From Devosia lacusdianchii (lineage in GTDB: Bacteria > Pseudomonadota > Alphaproteobacteria > Rhizobiales > Devosiaceae): a DNA stretch of 64,000 bases. Positions within the stretch are counted from its first letter, which is position 1, and every line of letters starts with the position of its first letter. Position numbers and translations under genes: made by a program. The notes beneath the pieces were generated by a model that was given only the letters and a program-made list of their open reading frames with translations, did not search any database and was not told the DNA's origin. Of this stretch, positions 24,882 through 33,257 are shown in pieces. The DNA is taken from positions 1,860,001-1,924,000 of the forward strand of contig NZ_CP092483.1 in assembly GCF_022429625.1 (NCBI RefSeq), written 5' to 3'.

Positions 24882-27236
24882 TCAGGCCGATTGCAGCAGG
24901 TTGGCCATCAGGCGGAAGGCGCCGGGGGCCAGCTTGTCGAGCTGATGGTGCAGTACGAGACTGGTATGCGTATGTCGGCCCTTGCCGATACGGCCCGACA
25001 ATAGCGAGCCGTTGAGCGGCGCTTCGCCTGCATCGCTCATCGCGAGCAGGGGCTCGTAGGCCTGATCCCACGCCGATGCAAAGTAGAGCCCCCGTTCCTT
25101 GTCCCAGGCCGCGAAGTCGTCCGCCGTGATCCGGTTCGGGCCGGCAAACAGCGGGTGGTCGGGCCGGAGGAAAGTCACGGGAGCCCCGGGATTGGTGACA
25201 CGCCAGCGCAGCGACGGGCTGCCAATGGTGATCGGGCGGGGCGGGGTACTCGTTGGCGTCCAGCCATCGCCGGGGCGGTGATAGAGCGTCACCAGATGGC
25301 CGCCAGTCTCGACCCAGGCGTGCAGCTTGCGCGTCGCGGCCGCCAGGTCGGGACGGGTGCCGAAGGCAAAAATGCCGACCACGATCGTATCGAAGCCCGA
25401 CAGGTCGCCCGAAAGTGCCGCCGCGTCCAGCTCGGTAACCTTGGCACCCATGCGCTCGAGCCACAGCCCGACTCTATCCGAGCCGCCGCCGATATAACCG
25501 ACACGGGCGTCGGGAACGACGAGATCGAGTGCCAGAAGGCTAAGAGCGAGCGGACGAATGAACCGCGTGCGGCCGATATGGCGGTAGGCGATCGGGTCGG
25601 CAGCATAGGCGTTCGCGCCATCGACCTGTACGGGCAGGGTGTATTTGCCAGGAAGCAGCCCGGCATTTGGAGTGAGTGTCAGGGCGCCATCCGTCTGCTC
25701 GATCGCCAGGCCCGCGGCTGGGCCGACCGCGATCCGGCCTAGGTCAATATCGGCTTTTACCGTAACGGTCCGGCTACCGGTTGCGGACAGTGGCAGGATG
25801 ATAGCGTCGGGGCTGATCGTGACCTGATAGGGCGGCGCCAGTTGCAGGTCTTCCTCGGTGTCGAGAAGGAACCGAATCGTTTCATCGTCAATAGTGGCTT
25901 CGACAAGTAACGACAGATCGCCATTTCCGCCGAGGCTCTGCCAATCATCGCGGTAAGCGTTTCTGATCGGCGCGCCGACACGGGTGGTGAGCGGAATCGT
26001 GGTGCGATCCTCAGTCAGCCGGAGGGTGTCGGCGGCGTCGAGAATCTCGGCATTGATTATCGGAGTGATGCTCAGGTTGTCCGCCGGGCCACGCTCGGCT
26101 TCGACGATCAGGTCGATCGTGCCACCGGGGGCAACAGTGGCCGCAGAGATGGATGCCAGAACCTCAATGCCCCCGGCCTGGGCGATGGCAACGTCGATTT
26201 CGGCCAGTTTGCGAGTCAGACGGTGCCCGTGCAGATCGCGCGCGTCCGCGCCCATTTCGTGCGCGGCGGCGCGAATAGAGCGCCGCGCTCCGCTCAACGC
26301 CCTACGGATGGCATCGCTATCGGGGAAAGCCGCCAGAGCCTCGGCAATCGCGACATCGGCCGCAGCGAGGTGTGCCGATGGACCGAGGTCGGCGAGGCCA
26401 GCGGGCAGGCCGTCGCCGATGCTGGCTTCGTCAGAGCCTCCGACATGATGCAATGCCCAACGGCTCTGCGCAGGGTCACGCCAATGGCCCATATTCTGGC
26501 TGGCGTGGAAGGTACGGGAAGTCTCCCCCAGTCGATCATAGGACATGCCAGTGGCGATATCGAAACCCGCCGCCTCGACATAGGTGGTCGCGGGCGGTGG
26601 CGGAACTTCGTCGTCATAGGTGTCGCCGCCGCCGGACCAGGCCGGCAGATAGAATTTGGCGACGCGCCACGGTGCTAAGCCATCGGTGACGTAAAGGGGA
26701 TCCGCGGCCAGGTTCAGGGCCCGCTCGGCTGCCTGTGTCATGGCACGGTGGTGACCATGCTGACCGGGCACATCGAGGAAGGTCGGAATGACGATATCGG
26801 GCCGGAACTGCCGGTAGGCGCGAACAAGGCGGTCAATCGTCCGCGCCTCGTCCCAACGCGCCAGCGTGTCGGGGCCGGACTTGGAGAAGCCGAAATCATG
26901 CACCGAATCATCCGGACCATAGCCGAGCCAGGCGATATCGGCGTCGAGCGTACGCGCCGCTTCCTCCATCTCGCGCGAGCGCAACACGCCCAGCGCACCG
27001 CCGCGTTCTGGCCCCAGAGTGTTCTGCCCGCCTTCGCCGCGCGTTGAGCATGCGACGACGACCCTCATGCCCATCTGATGGCGCATAACGGCCAGCATGC
27101 CGCTTTGTTCGTCGTCGGGATGCGCCCCCGCATTCATTACCGTGACGGTGGAGCGCAGTCGGCTCAAGGCACGATAGAGGCTAACGAGTCGGGGCTGGGC
27201 TGCGCGGCGGCGCAGGCGTTCGCGATCGGTAAGCAT
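24882..27236 (-). CDS. Large PIG-L (LmbE) deacetylase, no signal peptide
   Basis: A 784-residue paralogue of the exported PIG-L protein. The N-terminus (LTDRERLRRRAAQPRLVSLY) has no signal sequence, so a cytoplasmic location is likely. The deacetylase domain has GAHPDDEQSG, STRGEGGQN and GQHGHHRAM; the C-terminal region has VGYIGGGSDRV and a final stretch nearly identical to that of the paralogue (HTHTSLVLHHQLDKL). It lies 25 bases after the ROK gene and one base before the EamA gene. A substrate related to that of the exported paralogue, but in the cytoplasm, is inferred. Confidence 0.85.
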   Translation of the reverse strand: MLTDRERLRRRAAQPRLVSLYRALSRLRSTVTVMNAGAHPDDEQSGMLAVMRHQMGMRVVVACSTRGEGGQNTLGPERGGALGVLRSREMEEAARTLDADIAWLGYGPDDSVHDFGFSKSGPDTLARWDEARTIDRLVRAYRQFRPDIVIPTFLDVPGQHGHHRAMTQAAERALNLAADPLYVTDGLAPWRVAKFYLPAWSGGGDTYDDEVPPPPATTYVEAAGFDIATGMSYDRLGETSRTFHASQNMGHWRDPAQSRWALHHVGGSDEASIGDGLPAGLADLGPSAHLAAADVAIAEALAAFPDSDAIRRALSGARRSIRAAAHEMGADARDLHGHRLTRKLAEIDVAIAQAGGIEVLASISAATVAPGGTIDLIVEAERGPADNLSITPIINAEILDAADTLRLTEDRTTIPLTTRVGAPIRNAYRDDWQSLGGNGDLSLLVEATIDDETIRFLLDTEEDLQLAPPYQVTISPDAIILPLSATGSRTVTVKADIDLGRIAVGPAAGLAIEQTDGALTLTPNAGLLPGKYTLPVQVDGANAYAADPIAYRHIGRTRFIRPLALSLLALDLVVPDARVGYIGGGSDRVGLWLERMGAKVTELDAAALSGDLSGFDTIVVGIFAFGTRPDLAAATRKLHAWVETGGHLVTLYHRPGDGWTPTSTPPRPITIGSPSLRWRVTNPGAPVTFLRPDHPLFAGPNRITADDFAAWDKERGLYFASAWDQAYEPLLAMSDAGEAPLNGSLLSGRIGKGRHTHTSLVLHHQLDKLAPGAFRLMANLLQSA

Positions 27237-27261
27237 GGCAAGGTCCAGCAGTTTGAACGCG

Positions 27262-28485
27262 TCAGGCGACGGGGTCGGAGACGCTGAGATGGGGAGAAAC
27301 GGTATCGAGCAGCGGCAGGGCAGCGGCGCCGAGAGCGGCAGTCAATTGCCCGGTCTGCCCGCGGATGACGCGCGGCAGCGGGCGCTTGTCGCGCGTCGCC
27401 ACCGAAACCGGCAGCGGATCGAGCGCCGCGATAACCGCCTCGAGGACCGAGTCGGGAAGGCCACCGCCGAAGATCACCGTCTCTGGATCGAAGATGTTTT
27501 CGAGCATGGCGACGGTGGGTGCGAGATAGTCGGCAGCCATGATGATCCAGTCGCGCAAGGTAGGATCGGCCGCGTCGTGCAGCTTCTTAATGTCCTCCAC
27601 AGTCGCGACGTACGTGCCGGCCAGGGCCAGCCGTTCGCGCAGGGCGAAAACGGAGACGAAGCGTTCCAATGCGCCGGCCGGTCCGTGGCTGACCCTACCA
27701 GCGCGCGGCACGAGGCCGACATGGCCGATTTCGCCGGCATTGCCGAAGGCGCCGCGCATCGGTCGCCCATCCTGGATGACGCCAAGGCCGAGGCCGACGC
27801 CAAAATAGAGGTAGCAGAAACTGCCGAGCTGCCGTCCGGCGCCATAAAGGCGTTCGCCCACCACCGCGGCGGTGGCGTCGTTCTCGACCACCACATGCTG
27901 CCCGGTGGCCTTAGCGAACAAGGCGGCGGCATCGACGCCGGTCCAGCCGGGCAGGGTGGCCGGACCCACCGAACTCATGCCCTCGATCTCGAACGGACCA
28001 GGCATCACCACGCCGATCCCCAAGAGCTTGGTGCGATCCGCGCCGAGCGAAGCCTCCAGCTTGCGGACTTCGGCGGCAACCTTGCCGGGTACCGAGTCAG
28101 GCCCGGTTTCGCCGAGCGGCTGGATTGACTGGGCCCGTACGCCGCCTGAAAGGTCGAGCAGGGCCGTGACCATGTGATCGGCGGCAATTTCGACGCCGGC
28201 GGTCAACGGGCCATTCGGGTTGACGGCGAACTGGATCGGCGGCTGGCCGCGCCCAGAGCGCAAGCGCCCCAGCTCGATGAGCAGTCCCTCTTCAAGCAGC
28301 TCATCGACGATGTTGGCCACAGCCTGGGGCGTCAGCTGGGCGCGGCGTGCGATCTCGGTGCGCCCCAGATGCTCGTGCATGCGGATGACTTCCAGCACCA
28401 CGCGACGATTGTGGGCACGGTTGCGCTCGGGGTTGGACCCGATGGTAACACGCTGGCGAAGGTCCTTGTTGGTACGACCGTTCAA
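27262..28485 (-). CDS. ROK-family transcriptional regulator
   Basis: A 407-residue ROK repressor: an N-terminal winged helix (about residues 20-85; GRTEIARRAQLTPQAVANIVDELL) and a sugar-binding kinase-like domain. The ROK signature region is GVGLGLGVIQDGRPMRGAFGNAGEIGHVGLV. The Zn-binding CxCGxxGC motif that normally follows is absent, replaced by a stretch without Cys. These regulators sense sugars such as GlcNAc or xylose. The start is a TTG with GGGGAG upstream; no ATG precedes the DNA-binding domain. It is divergent from the sugar ABC operon and likely represses itself, that operon and the exported PIG-L gene. Confidence 0.88.
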   Translation of the reverse strand: MNGRTNKDLRQRVTIGSNPERNRAHNRRVVLEVIRMHEHLGRTEIARRAQLTPQAVANIVDELLEEGLLIELGRLRSGRGQPPIQFAVNPNGPLTAGVEIAADHMVTALLDLSGGVRAQSIQPLGETGPDSVPGKVAAEVRKLEASLGADRTKLLGIGVVMPGPFEIEGMSSVGPATLPGWTGVDAAALFAKATGQHVVVENDATAAVVGERLYGAGRQLGSFCYLYFGVGLGLGVIQDGRPMRGAFGNAGEIGHVGLVPRAGRVSHGPAGALERFVSVFALRERLALAGTYVATVEDIKKLHDAADPTLRDWIIMAADYLAPTVAMLENIFDPETVIFGGGLPDSVLEAVIAALDPLPVSVATRDKRPLPRVIRGQTGQLTAALGAAALPLLDTVSPHLSVSDPVA

Positions 28486-28507
28486 TCCTGATCTCCCCTT
28501 TGCGCCA

Positions 28508-28554
28508 AAACTAGCCGGTGAACAAAATAACTCAAGTAGATTATTTTATTGACA
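28508..28554. promoter_or_regulatory. Divergent ROK/ABC promoter with candidate ROK operator
   Basis: The inverted repeat ATAA-N10-TTAT at 28527-28544 contains TAACTCAAGT. On the minus strand this gives TTGAGT as a -35 element, with TAGTTT (28508-28513) 16 bases away as -10 for the ROK gene. On the plus strand TTGACA at 28549-28554 may be the -35 for the ABC operon, with no clear -10. The repeat shares 13 of 18 bases with the site upstream of the exported PIG-L gene. Confidence 0.6.
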
Positions 28555-28658
28555 ACGATCCGTCACATGTTCGACGTTAGCACCCAGTGAGGCGCCTTTT
28601 CGCCTTCACCACAAGGAGAGGAGCTGTCGGGGATCGACGCTCCAACGGAGGACTACGA

Positions 28659-29897
28659 ATGATGCGCAAGGCAATTTTCGCCGGGCTTGCAGCCGGCGTC
28701 AGCGTGATGGCTGTCAACGCCGCCCAGGCAGTCGAGATCGAATACTGGCAGTATGTTTTTGATAGCCGTGTCCAGGCAATGGACCAGCTGATCGCCAAGT
28801 TCCAGGAAGCCAATCCGGACATTACGGTCAAGCACACGACTTTCCCCTATGCGGACTATCAGACCCGCGTCGTCGCCGCGAAAGTGGCTGGGCAGGGTCC
28901 CGATGTCGTGCAGCTGTTCTACGGCTGGACCGACCAGTTTGTGAATGGCGGGCTGATCAAGCCGCTCGATCCGGCTGTGTTCCCGCATGCGGAAATCGAG
29001 TCCGACTTCTTCCCCATCGTCTCGGCGATGAAGCGCGGCGAAGACTATTATGGCCTGCCGACCGCCGTGCGTTCGCTGGCTCTGTTCTACAACAAGGCCC
29101 TGTTCGACGAAGCCGGCCTGCAGCCGCCGACCAACCTCGAGGAATTCCTCGCGGCCGCTGAAGCCACCACCAAGCGTGACGGCGCCGGCAACATCACCAC
29201 CGCCGGCATCACCATGGACATGGCGGGCCAGGACCATCACTGGTGGCGCGAAGTTCTGATCCGTCAGAATGGCGGCGAGCCCTACGATGCCGAAGGCAAT
29301 GTGGCCTATGACAGCGAAGCCGGTGCGGCCGCGCTGAAGTTTTATACCGACCTGCAGACCGAGAAGAACGTCGGCCTCGTCGGCTTCATGGACGAAGGCC
29401 AGGCGGCCTTCCGTGCCGGCATGGCGGCAATGACCATCGACGGCACCTTCCGTCTCGGCGCCTTCGAAGCCAACCCCTTCGAGTGGGGCGTGGTTGAACT
29501 GCCGGCCGATGCCAATGGCCTGCGCTCGAACTATTCGAGCTATTTCGCCAATGCCATCGGCGCAACTGCCGAGGGTGAAGAACTCGTCGCAGCCCAGAAG
29601 TTCCTCCAGTACATCTCCTCGCCCGAAGCGATGCAGATCTGGCTGGACGTTGTGGGTGAACTCCCCGCCCGCCGCGACGTGGCTCTGACCGAGACCAACC
29701 TGGCCGACCCGATCCTTGGGCCGTTTCTCAAGGGCCTTGAATACGCCCACACGACCAAGTTCTACGACGAGGCCGCCCAGCGCCAGACCGCGATCGACAT
29801 GGTCAATCGCGTGTTGCTGGAAAACCAGCCGATCGAAGACTCGCTGAAGCAGGCCGCTGAAGCCGAGCAGGCGATTATCGACCAGGGTCGCCAGTAA
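28659..29897 (+). CDS. Sugar ABC transporter substrate-binding protein (family 1)
   Basis: A 412-residue periplasmic binding protein with a signal peptide (MMRKAIFAGLAAGVSVMAVNAAQA). It has the extracellular solute-binding family 1 (MalE/UgpB-like) pattern: IEYWQYVFDSR, MDQLIAKFQEANPDITV, ALFYNKALFDEAGLQPP and a late SPEAMQIWLD. Family 1 proteins bind mono- to oligosaccharides and glycerophosphodiesters. GGAGG precedes two consecutive ATGs; I chose the first. A strong hairpin follows the stop codon, consistent with higher expression of this gene than the permeases downstream. The ligand is unknown. Confidence 0.92.
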   Translation: MMRKAIFAGLAAGVSVMAVNAAQAVEIEYWQYVFDSRVQAMDQLIAKFQEANPDITVKHTTFPYADYQTRVVAAKVAGQGPDVVQLFYGWTDQFVNGGLIKPLDPAVFPHAEIESDFFPIVSAMKRGEDYYGLPTAVRSLALFYNKALFDEAGLQPPTNLEEFLAAAEATTKRDGAGNITTAGITMDMAGQDHHWWREVLIRQNGGEPYDAEGNVAYDSEAGAAALKFYTDLQTEKNVGLVGFMDEGQAAFRAGMAAMTIDGTFRLGAFEANPFEWGVVELPADANGLRSNYSSYFANAIGATAEGEELVAAQKFLQYISSPEAMQIWLDVVGELPARRDVALTETNLADPILGPFLKGLEYAHTTKFYDEAAQRQTAIDMVNRVLLENQPIEDSLKQAAEAEQAIIDQGRQ

Positions 29898-29916
29898 CAT
29901 CTGGTTGGACTGAAAT

Positions 29917-29948
29917 GCGGCCGGCAGCGAACCCTCGCTGCCGGCCGT
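29917..29948 (+). repeat. Intercistronic hairpin after sugar-binding protein gene
   Basis: A perfect 12-bp stem, GGCCGGCAGCGA-ACCC-TCGCTGCCGGCC, extended by one or two further pairs, lies between the binding-protein stop and the first permease start. No T-run follows, so a processing-stabilised 3' end or partial attenuator is more likely than full termination. Confidence 0.65.
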
Positions 29949-29968
29949 CTTGAACGCGGGGGTGAGCC

Positions 29969-30901
29969 ATGGCGTCGGTGAACGCAATTCCACAATCGGG
30001 CCGGGTCCGCCTCTGGAACCGCCTGAATATCGGCACGAAGCGTGTCATCTGGGCCTGGGCCTTTCTCGCCCTGCCAATCATTTTCTATGCAGCCATCCGC
30101 TTCTATCCGACCTTCCAGGCATTCTGGTTGTCGCTGACCAATTGGGATCTGCTGCGACCGGCCCAGTTCATCGGTTTTGCGAACTATCAGAAGATGTTCG
30201 CCGATCCCACGTTCTGGAAGGTCTTCAACAACACCTTCCTCTATCTCATCATCGGCACGCCGCTCAGCCTGGCGATCTCCTTCGTCATCGCCTACTATCT
30301 CGATCGCGTTAAGCTGATGCACGGCTTCATCCGTGCGCTGTATTTCCTGCCGTTCCTGACCACGGCCGCCGCCATGGGCTGGGTCTGGCGCTGGTTCTAT
30401 CAGCCCGTTCCGATCGGCGTCATCAACGGCTTTCTCGGCACGATAGGCATCGCCCAGCAGCCCTTCCTGCGCTCGGTCGATCAGGCACTGTTTTCCATCC
30501 TGATCCCGGCGATCTGGGCGGGTCTGGGCTTCCAGATCATCATCTTCATGGCCGGCCTGCGCGCTATTCCGAACACGTTCTACGAAGCCGCCCGCATCGA
30601 CGGGCTGGGTGAGTGGGCCATCCTGCGCAAGATCACCATTCCGCTGCTCAAGCCCACAACCGTCTTCCTGGTCGTGTTCTCATCTATCGGCTTCCTCCGC
30701 ATTTTCGATCAGGTCTACAACATGACCTCGAACGATCCCGGCGGGCCGCTCAATTCGACCAAGCCCCTCGTGCTCATGATCTATCAGACTGCGTTCTCGT
30801 CCTACCAGATGGGCTACGCCGCCGCGCAGACCGTGGTGCTCTTCACCATCCTGCTCATTGTGTCCCTGCTGCAGCTCTATGTGTTGAGGGAAAAGAAATG
30901 A
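29969..30901 (+). CDS. Sugar ABC transporter permease (UgpA/MalF-like)
   Basis: A 310-residue permease with six membrane helices. The pattern FWLSLTNWDLL ... FIGFANYQKMFADPTFWKVFNNT is characteristic of UgpA/MalF-type proteins, and the EAA loop is AGLRAIPNTFYEAARIDGLGEWAILRKITIPLLKPT. The gene starts 71 bases after the binding-protein gene and ends in an ATGA overlap with the second permease. It imports the ligand of the family 1 binding protein across the inner membrane. Confidence 0.93.
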   Translation: MASVNAIPQSGRVRLWNRLNIGTKRVIWAWAFLALPIIFYAAIRFYPTFQAFWLSLTNWDLLRPAQFIGFANYQKMFADPTFWKVFNNTFLYLIIGTPLSLAISFVIAYYLDRVKLMHGFIRALYFLPFLTTAAAMGWVWRWFYQPVPIGVINGFLGTIGIAQQPFLRSVDQALFSILIPAIWAGLGFQIIIFMAGLRAIPNTFYEAARIDGLGEWAILRKITIPLLKPTTVFLVVFSSIGFLRIFDQVYNMTSNDPGGPLNSTKPLVLMIYQTAFSSYQMGYAAAQTVVLFTILLIVSLLQLYVLREKK

Positions 30902-31746
30902 CTTCGACCACCGAGCTGGCGGCCAATCGCCGCGATATCCGCCCCGGCCGCATCATCACCTGGACCCTGCTGCTGATCGGCGGGCTGATCATGATCACGC
31001 CGCTGCTCTACATGTTTTCGACCTCGCTCAAGACCTCCGGGCAGGTCTATGACCTGCGCCTGATCCCGGCTGCGCCGACCTTCGACAACTACATCAAGGT
31101 TCTGGGCGATGGCCGCTTCATGCAGTGGTTCTTCAACTCGACCTTCATCGCGCTGACGGTGACGCTCTCCAACGTATTCTTCGACAGCCTCGTAGGTTAC
31201 ACGCTGGCCAAGTTCGAGTTCCGCGGCCGCTATTTCATCTTCCTTGCCATTCTCTCGACCCTGATGATCCCCACCGAAATGCTGGTCATCCCGTGGTATC
31301 TGATGTCGAGCCAGCTCGGCTGGATCAATTCCTACTGGGGCATCATGTTCCCCGGCATGATGACGGCCTTCGGCACTTTCCTGATGAAGCAGTTCTTCGA
31401 AGGCGTCCCGAACGACTTTCTGGAAGCCGCACGCGTCGATGGACTCAACGAGTTCACGATCTGGTGGAAGATCGCCATGCCCATGGTCGTGCCGGCCATC
31501 TCGGCCCTCGCCATCTTCACCTTCCTGGGGAATTGGACAGCCTTCTTCTGGCCGCTGATCGTCACGACCTCCAAGGAGCTCTATACGCTGCCCGTCGGCA
31601 TATCGAGCTTCTCGGCGGAATCTTCCATCCAATGGGAGCTGATCATGACCGGGGCCGCCATCGGCACCATTCCCACGCTTCTCGTTTTCCTGGCCCTGCA
31701 GCGCTTCATCGTGCGCGGCGTGATGCTGGCCGGCCTCAAGGGATAG
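30898..31746 (+). CDS. Sugar ABC transporter permease (UgpE/MalG-like)
   Basis: A 282-residue permease of the MalG/UgpE type with six helices. Typical features are MITPLLYMFSTSLKT near the first helix, FFNSTFIALTVTL, LMIPTEMLVIPWYLM, and the EAA loop FEGVPNDFLEAARVDGLNEFTIWWKIAMPM. The start codon overlaps the previous permease stop (ATGA). A longer frame beginning upstream is a shadow of that gene. The next gene, a lyase, starts two bases after this stop, so transport and metabolism are co-translated. Confidence 0.93.
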   Translation: MTSTTELAANRRDIRPGRIITWTLLLIGGLIMITPLLYMFSTSLKTSGQVYDLRLIPAAPTFDNYIKVLGDGRFMQWFFNSTFIALTVTLSNVFFDSLVGYTLAKFEFRGRYFIFLAILSTLMIPTEMLVIPWYLMSSQLGWINSYWGIMFPGMMTAFGTFLMKQFFEGVPNDFLEAARVDGLNEFTIWWKIAMPMVVPAISALAIFTFLGNWTAFFWPLIVTTSKELYTLPVGISSFSAESSIQWELIMTGAAIGTIPTLLVFLALQRFIVRGVMLAGLKG

Positions 31747-31748
31747 TC

Positions 31749-33257
31749 ATGACCGATCCTCGCCTTTCCGATAATTCGGTCTTCCCCGACCCGGTCTACA
31801 AGCAGACCGTGCTGGCGCCGCTGTTTGACGGCGCCAAGGACCACCACGTCGCCGGTTTCCGCGCCATCGACCGGGCCCACCTCGTCATGCTGGTCGAGAC
31901 CGGCATTCTGAATGCTGAGCAGGGCAGGGACATTGCTCAGGCCCTCGACAGCATCGACGCCGAAGTCGACCCAACCAAGCTCGTCTATACGGGCGAGGTG
32001 GAGGACTTCTTCTTTCTCATCGAGAAGGAATTGAAAAAGCGGGTTGGCCCCGATCTGGGCGGCCGTCTTCACACGGCACGGTCGCGCAACGACATCGACC
32101 ACACGCTGTTCAAGCTCGGCCTGCGCGAGCGGCTGAACATGCTGATCGGCAAAGCCCTGACGCTGCATCGGACGCTGACCGATGCCGCCGAGCGCGAAAA
32201 AGCAACGCTGATCGTCGCTTACACCCATGGCCAGCCGGCCCAGCCGACCACTTTCGGGCATTATCTCGCGGCGATCATCGAGTTCGTCGGCCGCGATATC
32301 GAGCGCCTGCTCGAGGCCTATCGCATCGTCGATCTGTCGCCCATGGGCGCGGCCGCGATCACCACCACCGGCTTCCCCACCGACCGGGCCCGGGTCGCCG
32401 AACTGCTGGGCTTCGCCGCGCCGCTGCAGAATTCCTACTCCTGCATCGCGGGCGTCGATTACATCACCGCCACCTATAGCGCCATCGAACTGATGTTCCT
32501 CCATCTCGGTCGCTCCATCCAGGATTTCCAGGTTTGGACCAGTTTCGAAGTGGGACAGATTTACGTGCCCAATAGCCTGGTGCAGATTTCCTCCATCATG
32601 CCGCAGAAGCGCAACCCGGTGCCGATCGAACACCTGCGCCACTTGGCCAGCCAAACCTATGGCCGCGCCCAGGCGATGCTCACGGTGATGCACAATACCC
32701 CCTTCACCGATATGAACGACAGCGAAGGCGAAACGCAGTCTATGGGCTACCAGGCTTTCGAGAGCGCCTACCGCGTGCTCGACCTGCTTGCGGCTTTGGT
32801 CAGCCAGATTCGCATCGATCCGGCGCGAGTTATGCAGAACATCCGCCGCTCCTGCATTACCATCACCGAACTGGCCGATAGCCTGGTTCGCCGCGAGGGC
32901 CTGTCATTCCGCGAGGGGCACGAGATCGCCGCCGCCGTGGCAAAGTCGGTCGTCGCCAAGGGTGGAGACCTCGTCAGCGACGGCTACGGCCCGTTCACCG
33001 AGGCCTTTGCTAAGGCGACCGGCCGGGCGTCCACGCTGGATGCGACGACCTTCGCCGAACTGGTGTCGCCCGAATATTTTGTCTCGGTGCGGACCCGTTT
33101 CGGCGGTCCGGCGCCCGAACCACTGGCGGCCGCCATTGCCAGCTACCGGCAGGAGGCTTCACGCCTCGCCGAACAATACGAAAACCTGCTGCGCCGCCAG
33201 GCTGATGCCGCGCGCATGCTCAAAACCCGCTTCGACGCATTGAAGGATAAAGCCTGA
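31749..33257 (+). CDS. Argininosuccinate-lyase-family enzyme in a sugar operon
   Basis: A 502-residue member of the fumarase/aspartase superfamily, closest in pattern to argininosuccinate lyase: HTARSRNDIDHTLFK, YTHGQPAQPTTFGHY (catalytic His region) and SSIMPQKRNPVPIEHLRHLAS (catalytic Ser loop). It is longer than ArgH (about 460) and differs at positions such as PQKRNPVP (ArgH: PQKxNPD). The family eliminates fumarate from N- or O-succinyl-type substrates; EDDS lyase is a known non-arginine member. Being between a permease and an ATPase gene, it probably cleaves an imported compound. True ArgH is possible but unlikely by context. Confidence 0.75.
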   Translation: MTDPRLSDNSVFPDPVYKQTVLAPLFDGAKDHHVAGFRAIDRAHLVMLVETGILNAEQGRDIAQALDSIDAEVDPTKLVYTGEVEDFFFLIEKELKKRVGPDLGGRLHTARSRNDIDHTLFKLGLRERLNMLIGKALTLHRTLTDAAEREKATLIVAYTHGQPAQPTTFGHYLAAIIEFVGRDIERLLEAYRIVDLSPMGAAAITTTGFPTDRARVAELLGFAAPLQNSYSCIAGVDYITATYSAIELMFLHLGRSIQDFQVWTSFEVGQIYVPNSLVQISSIMPQKRNPVPIEHLRHLASQTYGRAQAMLTVMHNTPFTDMNDSEGETQSMGYQAFESAYRVLDLLAALVSQIRIDPARVMQNIRRSCITITELADSLVRREGLSFREGHEIAAAVAKSVVAKGGDLVSDGYGPFTEAFAKATGRASTLDATTFAELVSPEYFVSVRTRFGGPAPEPLAAAIASYRQEASRLAEQYENLLRRQADAARMLKTRFDALKDKA

